NCBI GenBank assembly: GCA_026874595.1
Contig: CM049321.1
Span: 10,405,979 to 10,469,978, forward strand
From: Sipunculus nudus
Taxonomy: Eukaryota > Annelida > Sipuncula > Golfingiida > Sipunculidae
DNA length: 64,000 nt
Direction: 5' to 3'
Made by a program: the position numbers and the translations under genes. The notes under the pieces were generated by a model that was given only the letters and a program-made list of their open reading frames with translations, searched no databases and was not told the origin of the DNA. Below, piece after piece: positions 28,201 through 35,230 of this stretch (position 1 is the stretch's first letter; each line of letters starts with the position of its first letter).

Positions 28201-31200
28201 ACCATTCGATGCTTGCTTTAACCACATGACAAGGCTGCAATCTGCTTTGTAATTACCAGGTATAAATCTGTCATTTTCAGATATAAGCCCACACCTGTCA
28301 GTTTAGAGAATTGGCATTTAGCATTGAATTCTGGTTTGGTGATGGACAAATTTTATTTTGATAGAAACTGAATGCCCAGAAAGAGCTGTTGTATGAGAAA
28401 GCCACCAGAGGGCTACAGGATGAGTACACAGAGCTCTGGAAGCACATACAGAACAGGAAGGATGTCTTCGCTGGTATCGATGACTTCTTCGTAGATATTG
28501 AAGGTGTGTATATATGTTTGTCTATGTCTGCCTATTGTATAGTGGATCAGTTGTACAGAATATGGGCAGGTCAATGGATATTTCAAAAGTTCATGGATTT
28601 TCATAATGATAATTTAAACCATGTTTTGTCATTTAAAAAATATCATGCACTCTTGTCTTTGGTCTGTTTGTTTTAATATACTTTGAATTTATATATGTAA
28701 GAAACACCTTCACTTTTCTTTCTTCCTAAATGGATGGCAGTAAAAGTAACTAAATGGTCAAGACATCCAGACAGTCCCAGTAAGGTGGTTTCCTGTGTAA
28801 AAAAAAATAAGATATGGGATGATGTCTTGTGGTGCTCTTTGGGGCTTTCTGTTCTATCTCTGTATCTGTTTTCACTGTTTGATAATCAGTTGAGAGACTG
28901 ATGTGTGTACATGTACCACATCACATGTATTAATAAATGGTGTTATAGCTTCTTGGTTAAAAAAAAGTTAAACTTAAAGCAGGCAAGTTTAAAAGTTATG
29001 CATTATTACATAAAATGTCCTACATCAGCCATCTGGAATCTAAAACATAAAAAATGATATAATTATGAATTACAGCGATGCTGGAGATATCAGATGCTGA
29101 CCTGGAAGCTGGTAATGACGAGCTAACCAGGCTGCAGCAAGAACATGAGAAGACACTGGATGAGTTGTGTAAATACCGCATGGACTTCCACTACCTCCAA
29201 AACAAACTGCTGTTCGCAGACGACCCATACAGGAGAGAGTATGTATAAGTGTCTCCTTTATCATTTAAAACGCTAGAATTCTGAAACATTAGATTGGAAT
29301 GTAAGGCCACTAATGTGTCAATTCAGTCTGTAATTCGGATATTGAATCCTGTGGTAACATAGGCTCGAACTTGGATGTTCGTGGCCTGAAAGAGCTGCAA
29401 CTGGGGTCTTAGTTTTTGATGATGGTGGTTCAACTACATTTCTACTAAAATTACATTTGACCATGTTGATTTTACTTGCACAACAGATGACTGGTCCAGT
29501 GAGTTTTTTTTTCTTTAAATAATAACATGTACTGTGTGTCCTGTTTCTTGACAGTTTTGGCCCTCAGCTGTCACAGCCTTGACCCTGGTGTTCAGGGTCA
29601 TTGCTGTTTCATCTATGTATGTTTCACTGTATTCAATACACGTGACTGTGAACTTCCACAAATTTACCACAGCCTCTTGTCATGCAACCAAGAGGGATCG
29701 TTTATGTCATGTGACACAGGTCTGCAGGTTTTCACCAAGCTGATGAAGGCAATAAGATGTTGCTGAAAGAACCTGATAAACAGTCATCAAAGGCTCTTAT
29801 GTGAGAACTGTACTATTGAACTATTTTTTTACCTTTTAATTTTTATTAAACCTTTCTTATGTTTCAGAATCAAGTCATTGAAGAATGAAATCAAATATGA
29901 AAAGGAGAAGGCAGAGAGTTACCAGAATGAAATTGATGAGCTGAAGAAAAAACTTTCAAAACAAGGTCAGATACTTCAATACTTGAACTGACTGAATATG
30001 AAAAAAAAATAATTGATCACTGAAGAAAAAGGAAAGGCCACATGCATGTATCTCTTTTTTTTCCCGAGAGAAATAAGTTCTAGAAAATAACCTTTTAATG
30101 ATGAATTTCCATTACTGTTTGTTTCCTCCACAAAGTTGATAGTAATATTGTGTTTTTCCAGTAATTAATTTCCAAGGGTTGAAGTTTTTGCTATGCCAAT
30201 TCTGAGAAAGAGTTAAGAGAAGATGTATACATTTTTTGTGATTTAGAGACTAGAACTGATAAATAAAGTGGCAAATACATTTTTTATTATTTTGACTTAT
30301 AGCAGCTGCGACTGTTCCTGCGGCGGCGGCAGCGGGTGTGGTAACAGAGATTGCATATAATCTGCTGAGCGCCAAACTGAAACAGGTCGAGGAAGACAAG
30401 GAGAATCTATATAAAGAGCTGCAGCAAGAACAAAGCAGAAGTGGAGAGCTCCAGCAGAAAATAGAGTAAGTACCAGACTAAGAACAAAGCACGAGTAGAG
30501 AACTCCATCTCCTTGGAACCCTGAAATTAGGTCTCTGCTACCCATATCCTCTGAGCTGTGGGGCTCAATAGTACCCCTGTATAGAATAATTAAAAATTTG
30601 ACACAAAAGCTTCACTATCTGAACAACTAAAGCAATGATCACCATGATTCTTTTCATTCAAATTGGCCATGGAGTGTTCCATCAGTTTCTGCAGACTGGT
30701 GGCACCACCTGGATTTTCTTCCATTTTGTAGCATTTTTTTTTTTTTCTCTCTATTTTTGAGACCTTTTAAGATGCGGACGTCTGTAAACAGGGCATAAAT
30801 CTTAATCACTGACCCTAGAATCTTCAAACTTGACAGCCTGGGAGGTTCGTGAAAAGTCTCCTTGGAAACCTGAAATTAGGTGTATTACCCATATTCTCTG
30901 AGCTATGGGGCTTACAATATCCACCCCCCCCCCCCACCCCACCCCAGAATAATTGAAAATTTGATACCAAAGCAGGGCACAAATCATAACTGCTGGACTT
31001 GGAATGTACTTTCTAGCTCAGCTGAAAAAAAATCCTTGCAAACCTTAAATAAGGTCATGGTGATCTATATTCTGCAAGCTGTGTTCTTGAACCAGTAGCA
31101 AATATTCAGACATACCTAGTATCACTATTTTGCCCTGAACCATCAAGTACTGTGCTTTTTTCCTACAAATCTTCGTGCCACTCCCCAAAATTTTTACAAC

Positions 31201-34200
31201 ATTTGCAATCATTTTCTTCTAAATAAGACAACAGTTGTAAAAATTAGGCCATTATCTCCTGCCTGTCAGCTGAGCTTCATGACCCATGGGGTCAATTGTT
31301 TAAAGCTAGGTATTAACCTACCTTTTCTGTAGAAAACTTTCGTGATTTCTGGTTACTAAGAGTGCATATTAATGAAATGTAGGTAATTCCAGTTAAGAAA
31401 AGTTCTTGTAAATTCTCTGTGATGGATGTAGGAGCTAGTTTATCTACAAGTTAGTACAATATGTGAGTTAACCGCAGTACAAGCACCAATAGTTACAAAC
31501 AGAAAAACTCATTTAATCCCAGGGAGGTGTTTTTGTCACTTGTCTAACTTGCAGCCAGATGTGGCCGAGTGTATTTGGATTATTTTGGCAGACCCCCACA
31601 TGTTATAAATACGTGGAAATAAACAAAAATGAACAACCTGGGTGCGGTGAGATGGGCCTTTTCTGGGCTCTTTTTATGAAAGGTTTAAGTAATTTAGTTT
31701 ATAGATGTCAGATATCAGAATACGTCTCTATCTTTTCAACATGTGTATAATAATTACTGATAAGGTAATGCTGTTATGGCCTGAATTTGAACCACCTAAA
31801 TTATCAATTTAGGTCCTTTTACATGCAGATTCTGACAAACTAACAATTAGTAATGTAATGTTATGATTATTCAGAAGTGTATAAAATGTGCCATGACTTA
31901 CTGAGCATGTTATGTTTTTCAGAGAACTTGAACAGAGAGTTAAAACAGTCCGATCACCACTAAGAGAAGTGGATGAGAGCATCAGAGAAGGTGAGAGAAA
32001 AAGGTTTTAATCATATGGACAGGGCGTATTATGGTATACCCACGGTCCATTCATCCATTAACTTACCAGGGCTTTGATGGATTTTTACGAAACTTGCCAT
32101 AATTACTTACCAGTAGATTGTCTTGTCCAAGTTTTATTAAAGGCAAAATCCACGCTTATTTCATGAAGTCAGAGGTCACAAGACTCCTTTGTGGTGTTGT
32201 AGCAATTACCTACACGTAATGATTTCGATCAAACCCTACAGGAATATGAATCAATATAACATCTTGCCTAAGTTTGATTTCCAGCAAAATACATGCTTGT
32301 TTAATGAGGTCAGAGGTCAACAGACTATATTGGCCCCATGACGACTTCCCAAAAGTTACGCTCCCGGCAGCGGAAATCTTACGCTTCTCAAAAAGCAATT
32401 GATTTTCACACTGCCAGCTTTGACCGTTTATGATATATTTAGACACCAGATGGTGGTTCGCTGTCCGCTGAAAAACACGTGCATATGATGTGACAAGCAG
32501 CCAACCAGATGCCAATAAACAAACACTTGACAGGCATCCTGGCTCCGCCCATAGGCTGCGCTTCAAGCGCCGTTTCAAGACAGTTAACGGTCGAATTTTT
32601 ATTGCTCCCTTTGCATTCTCGCATCATCGACCGATTCGATTCTGACATGATGACTGTGTTAGCGTAGCCATGTATCTGTTGTCTGCAGAACTGAAACCAG
32701 CCAGCGAGGTGTGCATGCAGCCTTTGTTGTTACCTTTCGTTTGAATTACAGCTCAACGGCCGGGCATCCTATGTGCCCAAGGCCCTAAGCAAAACCACAT
32801 CTGCGGCAATTCTCTGCGAACCTGTGGCCTGTACAGACGGTTACCCAGACGATGAGCTGTCACTCAAAACGAAATGAACATGATTGGCTCCGTGTATTCC
32901 TCGCTTGGCCATGTCTTCCAGCACAAGGTCTCGTCTGATTGGACAAATATGCAGTGCTCCCCTCTGGTGAAGCAGTTTAGGATACGAGGTCATAACAAAC
33001 AGCGCTTACCATATAGGCAATAGGCCGATAGTTAAAGCACTGTGTAAAGAGCGTACCCAAAAGTCTGATGGATGGATTTTCAAGAAACTCATTATAAATA
33101 ATAACAAATACAGTTTCTCACAGGTATTTTTAATGAGGTCAAAGGTCACATGATATGTGACAGGCCTATTATGCACCATTTGCAGTGCTCTTTTTTTATT
33201 CATTTTCTCCATGCATTCAACTCTCTTGTCAACGGAGCTTCAATTTTAGTTGAACTTGTGTTATTGGCAAATATATATCAGAACTTGTTCTTATATGATG
33301 TCTAGTTTACTTATTTGCATAATTCAAAAGGTTAATTGAATTTTTTTTCCCTTATCAAACAAATTTGATTTGATATTAAAATAAAGTTCTAAACCATCTC
33401 AAACATAAAATAAACATATATTTACACCAAGCATTGTCACATGATAGAAGATAAAAGGTCAGTGATTTTAAATAGTGTATAAATAAAAAAATAGTAATAA
33501 AAAAAGAAATACAAGGAAAATGTTTTGCCTGTGAAGACCAGTGATTTTGTCTTAAGTAGCATCCCTGGCAAAATCCCCTAAATTTAAAATCAATCCAAAA
33601 GTTATTTCAAATGCGTCTAGAATTGAATTTTAAATTTTGTATAAAAATTGTAGCTTTATTTTTGAACATGAAAGAAACGTGGTAGAGGGGAAAAATAGGT
33701 TTGAGATATTGTCAGGTAGGTTTGTAGTAGCCCAATGAAAAGCAGTTTGCTCTTACTGGTTGCTAAAGATTGTGTACCATTTCAAAATTTGAAAAATGTT
33801 TAAATTCATGTGAATTTCATAAATGCATAAAACATCAGAAAGAGCACTACGTCATGTTTGAAATTATAAATTCTTCAAAGATCTAATATTAATGTTAAAT
33901 TACTTTTGGGTTGATTTTTGGGGATATTGCCATTTATGCTAGCTTAACTTGTTGTCCGGGCAAGTGCCACTTTCCTGATAATATCAAACCCCGGTGACCC
34001 TTCCTGTTGGAGTATTCACTGCCATTTCACCATGTGGCCTTCCCAACATTCAAAGCATATCTTACCATAAGAAAACAGAAAATATGGCTGCCGTTTTTTT
34101 TTTTTGTTTTTTTTTTTCTTTTTTTTTTGTGTGTGAATTTGTATTTTTTTTATTATACATGACATTTAAATTGAAATATTGAGATTCTGAGATTACTATT

Positions 34201-34309
34201 TTTATTTTTTTTCTTTCTTTCAGAGCCTACTGTGAGAAGAAAAGGCAAAAGAAAAAGCATGAGTACTACATTCTCAGAATATGAAGACCCTGAGTGTACA
34301 CAACAGTGA
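1147..34309 (+). CDS. Large coiled-coil protein gene, 21 in-window coding exons, 1,973 aa
   Basis: Coding exons are 1147-1248, 1657-1772, 8110-8290, 8665-8754, 9156-9336, 10260-10450, 11522-14962, 15767-15902, 16358-16452, 17286-17415, 22049-22134, 22604-22742, 25588-25673, 26419-26551, 27227-27324, 28365-28503, 29076-29238, 29868-29965, 30303-30465, 31923-31990 and 34224-34309. All junctions are GT/AG, all phases match, and the lengths sum to 5,922 nt (1,973 codons plus stop). The protein is Glu/Lys/Gln/Leu-rich heptad coiled coil over most of its length. It has a less regular Trp/Pro/Phe-containing section at about residues 1570-1720 and a basic C-terminal tail with RRKGKRKS. I do not recognise the family. 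Long coiled coils like this occur in kinesin stalks, golgins and centrosomal proteins. The start is uncertain: ATG 1147 sits in a fair context (GCTGCCATGC), but the exon is open upstream of it and may join an earlier exon. Confidence 0.85.
1273..1331. repeat. (TG)n microsatellite in intron 1
   Basis: Interrupted TG dinucleotide run passing into a G-rich patch (GGTGGGGGTGGGGG), 25 bases after the donor at 1249. Confidence 0.85.
1657..1772 (+). CDS. Coiled-coil gene exon: basic linker and first heptads
   Basis: Acceptor ACAG ends at 1656 and donor GTAAGC begins at 1773. It encodes IEEEQKRVRFTRPTMSPPNG followed by the first heptad-like sequence (LKVLKEENEQLHQK). The RVRFTRP-x-MSPP patch could be a phosphorylation-prone linker. 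That is inference from composition only. Confidence 0.85.
3394..5549. mobile_element. TTAA-flanked DNA transposon, 2,156 bp
   Basis: The left end GGTGGCAGGACTGGTC (3394) and right end GACCAGTCCTGCTACC (to 5549) are 16-bp inverted repeats with one mismatch. Each is flanked directly by TTAA (3390-3393 and 5550-5553). A TTAA target duplication is typical of piggyBac and Kolobok superfamilies; which one is not decidable here. The body carries a minus-strand reading frame (5127-4642) but no complete transposase, so it is probably non-autonomous or decayed. Confidence 0.7.
4642..4893 (-). CDS. Hypothetical 83-aa reading frame inside the TTAA element
   Basis: Read from the internal ATG at 4893, the product starts MGRRRKSRMPLEKLQQLNDI and continues with an acidic Ser/Asp patch (TASDDESSDDS). 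The open frame extends further 5' to 5127 with a hydrophobic sequence that looks non-genuine. The basic N terminus followed by an acidic stretch resembles the start of a transposon-encoded or nuclear protein. I do not recognise it; it may be a first exon or a relic. Confidence 0.3.
   Translation of the reverse strand: MGRRRKSRMPLEKLQQLNDIKKSKRVEPTSVIKLTASDDESSDDSISTFTHEGKLEANTYRLWPCYQLNALLSAAVVITYYFI
6853..6941. repeat. Tandem duplication, unit about 44 bp
   Basis: The segment CAATCAGATGCTGATTAAAT with flanking sequence occurs twice head to tail (about 6865 and 6909), nearly identical. It lies in intron 2. Confidence 0.85.
6984..7416 (+). mobile_element. Repeat B, full copy (about 430 bp)
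   Basis: It starts CAGGCCTGCCAAAT and ends TTTGGTAGGCCT, giving inverted ends of about 13 bp. TAGTTAA flanks both sides, a probable target duplication. The body is T-rich with ACTCTTT motifs and no coding capacity. Other copies are at 18355-21367, 27919-27997 and 36584-37078. The superfamily is unassigned; the termini and duplication length would suit a hAT-like element. Confidence 0.7.
8110..8290 (+). CDS. Coiled-coil gene exon 8110-8290
   Basis: Follows the 6.3-kb intron 2. Acceptor TTTTACAG ends at 8109; the leading G completes the Lys codon begun in the previous exon. It encodes 60 residues of heptad sequence (for example LDLQKKLEMLEAARK) and ends in phase 0 at donor GTAAAA. Confidence 0.9.
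8665..8754 (+). CDS. Coiled-coil gene exon 8665-8754
   Basis: Exactly 30 codons, phase 0 at both ends, with acceptor ACAG ending at 8664 and donor GTACAG at 8755. It encodes VYELRCSLQKAQ and further heptads. Being symmetric, it could be skipped without a frameshift. Confidence 0.85.
9156..9336 (+). CDS. Coiled-coil gene exon 9156-9336
   Basis: Acceptor AACAG ends at 9155 and donor GTTGGT begins at 9337, a weak donor. It encodes 60 residues rich in Arg, Gln and Leu (VRHLEELQLKHRAND, then LRDRLKKLECSLDLTNQR), ending with one base of a Glu codon completed in the next exon. Confidence 0.85.
9590..9890. repeat. Possible interspersed repeat in intron of coiled-coil gene
   Basis: A GC-richer block with open frames on both strands and a GGTTCGAGAGG motif resembling a Pol III B box. 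No second copy is visible in this window, so its nature is uncertain. It is not part of the gene model. Confidence 0.25.
10260..10450 (+). CDS. Coiled-coil gene exon 10260-10450
   Basis: A T-rich tract and ACAG acceptor precede 10260; donor GTATAA begins at 10451. It encodes 63 full codons of coiled coil (ESRRLENAAFERDRLRAE and RTQQGEINQLRERYSASF) and ends in phase 0 before the giant exon. Confidence 0.9.
10451..11521. other. Intron without recognisable element
   Basis: AT-rich sequence between coding exons, ending in a T-rich tract and CAG acceptor. No repeat shared with the rest of the window and no splice-competent open frame were seen. Confidence 0.6.
11522..14962 (+). CDS. Coiled-coil gene giant exon, 1,147 codons
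   Basis: A 3,441-nt exon with no stop, acceptor TTTTCAG ending at 11521 and donor GTAAGG at 14963, phase 0 at both ends. It holds protein residues 288-1434 and is almost entirely heptad coiled coil. The motif KSKISELEE recurs at DNA positions 12626, 12794, 12962, 13106, 13592 and (diverged) 13751. The first three intervals are 56, 56 and 48 codons. A longer block from 13106 recurs at 13751, a 215-codon period, with shared landmarks such as KTQLEQSE, KEQLETAE and EEHNQEVEML-like sequence. The exon therefore grew by internal duplication. Minus-strand ORFs inside it are shadows. Confidence 0.95.
15767..15902 (+). CDS. Coiled-coil gene exon 15767-15902
   Basis: Acceptor TTTGTCAG ends at 15766 and donor GTAAGA begins at 15903. 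It encodes 45 codons of coiled coil (MLEAWQIKVSQLEEDLVKAQ and following) and one base of an Ala codon. The intron before it (14963-15766) holds no recognisable element. Confidence 0.9.
16358..16452 (+). CDS. Coiled-coil gene exon 16358-16452
   Basis: Acceptor CTACAG ends at 16357; donor GTAAGA begins at 16453. It encodes a basic, Ser/Thr-rich break in the coiled coil (ALARERTRSGASVTPTS) followed by heptads (ELVSRIEELE). The hydroxyl-rich patch may be a flexible hinge. Confidence 0.85.
16491..16513. repeat. Poly-G tract in intron
   Basis: A run of G interrupted by AA, then GGGGGG, about 40 bases after the donor at 16453. G-quadruplex formation is possible on the sense transcript. Confidence 0.8.
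17286..17415 (+). CDS. Coiled-coil gene exon 17286-17415
   Basis: Acceptor TTCAG ends at 17285 and donor GTGAGC begins at 17416. It encodes AKVETVTKKLRDEQGEFN and then a charged helix (LRERQQFIKEKTENLF). The following 4.6-kb intron carries the nested A/B repeat. Confidence 0.9.
17889..17932. repeat. Poly-T / (TTG)n microsatellite
   Basis: A T run followed by five to six TTG units and another T run, in intron 10. Confidence 0.85.
18355..21367 (+). mobile_element. Repeat B copy interrupted by repeat A
   Basis: CAGACCTGCCAAATCACTC at 18355 matches the left end of B. The sequence resumes at 21043 with TTTTTTTGCAGCAC and continues co-linearly with the B copies at 6984 and 36584 to about 21367. 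AGGTAC flanks both ends. The intervening 2.6 kb is element A, so B inserted first. Confidence 0.7.
18433..21042 (+). mobile_element. Repeat A, copy 1 (2,610 bp), nested in B
   Basis: It starts AGCTCAGCTGACTATAAGTC and passes through a GTCCGTC-rich stretch (18476-18525). It ends with a CAGCTGAGGGCTGTGACC segment and CATGGGTCCCTTG. An inverted copy of almost equal length is at 45179-47782. An internal segment is duplicated: the TAGATGTC-containing block at about 18577-19060 recurs at about 19262-19730. No open frame exceeds about 90 codons, so it is non-autonomous. Superfamily unknown. Confidence 0.75.
21889..21967. repeat. Tandem duplication of about 46 bp
   Basis: The phrase TTAGTTAATTGGAGGATTTT with its flank occurs at about 21890 and 21936, separated by a short spacer, 80 bases before the exon at 22049. 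Confidence 0.85.
22049..22134 (+). CDS. Coiled-coil gene exon 22049-22134
   Basis: Acceptor TTTGTAG ends at 22048 and donor GTAAGT begins at 22135. It encodes ESLEEKIKLQEGKCPEPLLK and the basic run IRRLYYKLK. From here the sequence is less purely coiled coil and may form a folded section. Confidence 0.9.
22604..22742 (+). CDS. Coiled-coil gene exon whose 3' end abuts the minisatellite
   Basis: Acceptor TCTCAG ends at 22603. It encodes LESWIYDEKIKYTAQNIKGS and on to LPDKYKELKDKLA. The donor is GTAATT at 22743, lacking the favoured G at +5. The last 12 exonic bases, ATAAACTCGCAG, belong to the minisatellite repeat unit that fills the start of the next intron. Confidence 0.9.
22731..24604 (+). 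repeat. 20-bp minisatellite built of splice-donor-like units
   Basis: About 93 tandem units of the form GTAACTTTATAAACNCACAG (20 nt, some 19) run from the first base of the intron (22743). The exon's last 12 bases match the end of a unit. Variants at fixed positions (ACAAG, CATAG, CTGTTAAC, GTACCT, CTCGGG) form a higher-order repeat of 158 bp, seen from CTCGGG/CTTGGG markers at 23217, 23375, 23753, 23911, 24069, 24227 and 24385. Each unit carries an AG|GTAAC-like donor. Units degenerate after about 24400. Confidence 0.95.
24605..25587. other. Remainder of minisatellite intron
   Basis: It contains degenerate relics of the array up to about 24970 (spaced ACACAAGTAA-type motifs), then ordinary AT-rich intron with a T run at 25459-25470 and the acceptor at 25587. 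No gene is seen. Confidence 0.6.
25588..25673 (+). CDS. Coiled-coil gene exon 25588-25673
   Basis: Acceptor TTGACAG ends at 25587, donor GTAAGG begins at 25674. It encodes EEVRAMAHSRVGRQVTNTDV and LQGDLKCLE. It follows the minisatellite intron, so its inclusion depends on correct use of the 22743 donor. Confidence 0.9.
25829..25853. repeat. Poly-T tract
   Basis: A long T homopolymer in the intron after exon 25588-25673. Confidence 0.85.
26419..26551 (+). CDS. Coiled-coil gene exon 26419-26551
   Basis: Acceptor TTTTGTAG ends at 26418 and donor GTAAAT begins at 26552. It encodes VRHSLLNDLVLEAVSSALTL followed by EEVNEIWDVFWPKKSL. The two Trp and the Pro indicate a globular or interaction segment rather than continuous coiled coil. 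Confidence 0.9.
26673..27003 (+). mobile_element. tRNA-derived SINE, copy 1
   Basis: The head has an A-box-like TGGCTCAGGGG at 26681 and a diverged B box (GGTGCAGGC). The body shares many blocks with the minus-strand element at 40183-40614, for example ACACCAGGATATAA, ATGGAATTCTGC and TTAGCATTA. It lies in the intron between exons 26419-26551 and 27227-27324. It is not a functional tRNA. Confidence 0.75.
27227..27324 (+). CDS. Coiled-coil gene exon 27227-27324
   Basis: Acceptor TTACAG ends at 27226, donor GTATGA begins at 27325. It encodes a Pro-rich linker (ILPELSAPVPTQSKK) and returns to heptads (LEAEIQKMKSYIKELE). Confidence 0.9.
27325..28364. other. Intron with a deleted repeat B copy
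   Basis: The only recognisable element is the short repeat B derivative at 27919-27997; the remainder looks like ordinary intron. Confidence 0.55.
27919..27997 (+). mobile_element. Internally deleted repeat B (79 bp)
   Basis: Left end AGCCTGCCAAC and right end GGTCATTTACCTTTGGGAGG match the B termini with the interior lost. CATTA flanks both sides (27914-27918 and 27998-28002), a target duplication. This is MITE-like. Confidence 0.65.
28365..28503 (+). CDS. Coiled-coil gene exon 28365-28503
   Basis: Acceptor GATAG ends at 28364, donor GTGTGT begins at 28504. It encodes LNAQKELLYEKATRGLQDEY and then FAGIDDFFVDIE, an aromatic/acidic end. Confidence 0.9.
29076..29238 (+). CDS. Coiled-coil gene exon 29076-29238
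   Basis: Acceptor TTACAG ends at 29075 and donor GTATGT begins at 29239; the exon ends with two bases of a Glu codon. It encodes MLEISDADLEAGNDELTRLQ and then YRMDFHYLQNKLLFADDPYR. Confidence 0.9.
29868..29965 (+). CDS. Coiled-coil gene exon 29868-29965
   Basis: Acceptor GTTTCAG ends at 29867. The donor GTCAGA at 29966 is weak but its phase matches the next exon. It encodes IKSLKNEIKYEKEKAESYQN and then EIDELKKKLSKQ. Confidence 0.85.
30303..30465 (+). CDS. Coiled-coil gene exon with alanine run and tandem NAGNAG acceptor
   Basis: The intron ends TATAGCAG, so TAG (30300-30302) or CAG (30303-30305) could serve as acceptor. Both keep the frame and differ by one Ala codon. The exon opens with an Ala-rich stretch (AATVPAAAAGVV) and continues with heptads (KLKQVEEDKENLYKELQQEQ). 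Donor GTAAGT begins at 30466. Confidence 0.85.
30480..31290. repeat. Diverged tandem repeat family in intron
   Basis: A block containing CCTGAAATTAGGT, then CCCATAT and CTGAGCTRTGGGGCT occurs at about 30521 and 30868, with a weaker third at about 31041. The right end has CAGCTGAGCTTCATGACCCA, resembling the end of repeat A, so this may be a relic of the same superfamily. A C-run lies at 30924-30936. Confidence 0.5.
31923..31990 (+). CDS. Coiled-coil gene penultimate exon
   Basis: Acceptor TTTTTCAG ends at 31922, donor GTGAGA begins at 31991. It encodes ELEQRVKTVRSPLREVDESI and ends the heptad region. Confidence 0.85.
32022..33190 (+). mobile_element. Repeat D copy 1, split by a 699-bp insertion
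   Basis: It begins GGGCGTATTATGGTATACCC and contains phrases shared with 49374-49890, for example GGGCTTTGATGGAT, AGGTCAGAGGTCA and TTGCAGTGCTCTT. Co-linearity with the second copy breaks exactly at 32356 and resumes at 33056. Confidence 0.75.
32357..33055. mobile_element. 699-bp insertion with 9-bp target duplication
   Basis: CCCAAAAGT flanks it on both sides (32348-32356 and 33056-33064). The ends are TACGCTC and its complement GAGCGTA. The body is GC-richer than the host repeat and has no credible ORF. A 9-bp duplication suits Mutator-like elements and 8 bp would suit hAT; the classification is open. Confidence 0.75.
33191..34223. other. Last intron, remainder
   Basis: AT-rich, with long T runs at 34094-34127 preceding the acceptor region. 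No other element was recognised. Confidence 0.55.
34224..34309 (+). CDS. Coiled-coil gene terminal exon and stop
   Basis: A long CT-rich tract with TTTCAG acceptor ends at 34223. It encodes a basic tail, PTVRRKGKRKSMSTTFSEYE, then DPECTQQ and TGA at 34307-34309. The basic run could be a nuclear-localisation or microtubule/nucleic-acid-binding patch; this is inference. Confidence 0.9.
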
Positions 34310-35230
34310 ACAAAGCAAGTGGATTTAAAGACATATTGTGAGAGAAGATATAATGATCTTGTATATGTACAGACATGGACAGAAAAGGGCCCTGAAGTTA
34401 AACTGTGAGGGGCATATCATTGTTTAGAGTGGCTACACATGAAACAGCAGTGGACATATTTGTGAAAAAAAACCTGGCAGATTTTGTATATAAAGCAGTG
34501 AACGTAGTAACTTCATGTACACATCTATATTGTTCTTGTTCACAGAAATACAGCTGTCAGTGTGAAGGTGACTAGAACGATCGATCTTAATGTACATAGC
34601 AGTGAACACAGTTGTATATATATATATATATATATACTGAAGCATATTGTACAAAGTCGTAAAGGTAAAGTTGAAACAGCCCTGTATATACTACCCTCTG
34701 CTCAAAAGTGCATGCTCTGGTTTATATGATAACTTCACATGGGACACGTTGAATGTATAGTAAAACCATTAAATCACAAATGAGGACCATGTAGTATACT
34801 TCCAGTGCAGTAGCGTTATAAATGAACAGAATGTGTTGATTGACTATGTTTATATTTGGTTGCAATCCTTTTGACATGAGAGGTAATATTTTCCAGGCTG
34901 TCTATTGTTTGCGTGGTCGATCTTATCAGGGTGGTAGGCTGATATATAAAGGGTTTGGTCTGTCATTACATATTGTCACAAAAAGGCTCATTCACATCGA
35001 ATTTGGTCATAATTGGGAGATGGCTGTCATGTGAGGGATTACTGTATATAGTATAATATGCCAAATCTTATCGTTCAGTACGGTGAACTAGATCTTTTTC
35101 CACAAGCCCATGTGTTCAACAGTGCTGTTCAAAAACAGTGTTTGTACACAGTTCAGAAGAGAAATAATGAAATTTGACTGTTTAAAAAAAGAACTTTGTT
35201 GTTGTGGTAATAAAGGAAATATTAAAAAAA
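34310..35230 (+). other. 3' untranslated region of the coiled-coil gene
   Basis: Non-coding sequence follows the stop. The first good AATAAA in a plausible place is at 35209-35214, about 0.9 kb downstream, followed by A-rich and then T-rich sequence. The UTR contains a (TA)n run at 34616-34635. The exact cleavage site cannot be seen. Confidence 0.5.
35209..35214 (+). terminator. Candidate polyadenylation signal AATAAA
   Basis: A canonical hexamer about 900 nt after the stop of the coiled-coil gene. A GT/T-rich stretch follows at 35235-35275, as expected for a downstream element. Confidence 0.45.

Noticed and set aside
31559-31750. 63-codon open frame inside an intron of the coiled-coil gene
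   Set aside because: No recognisable domain and no acceptor or donor fitting the neighbouring exon phases.
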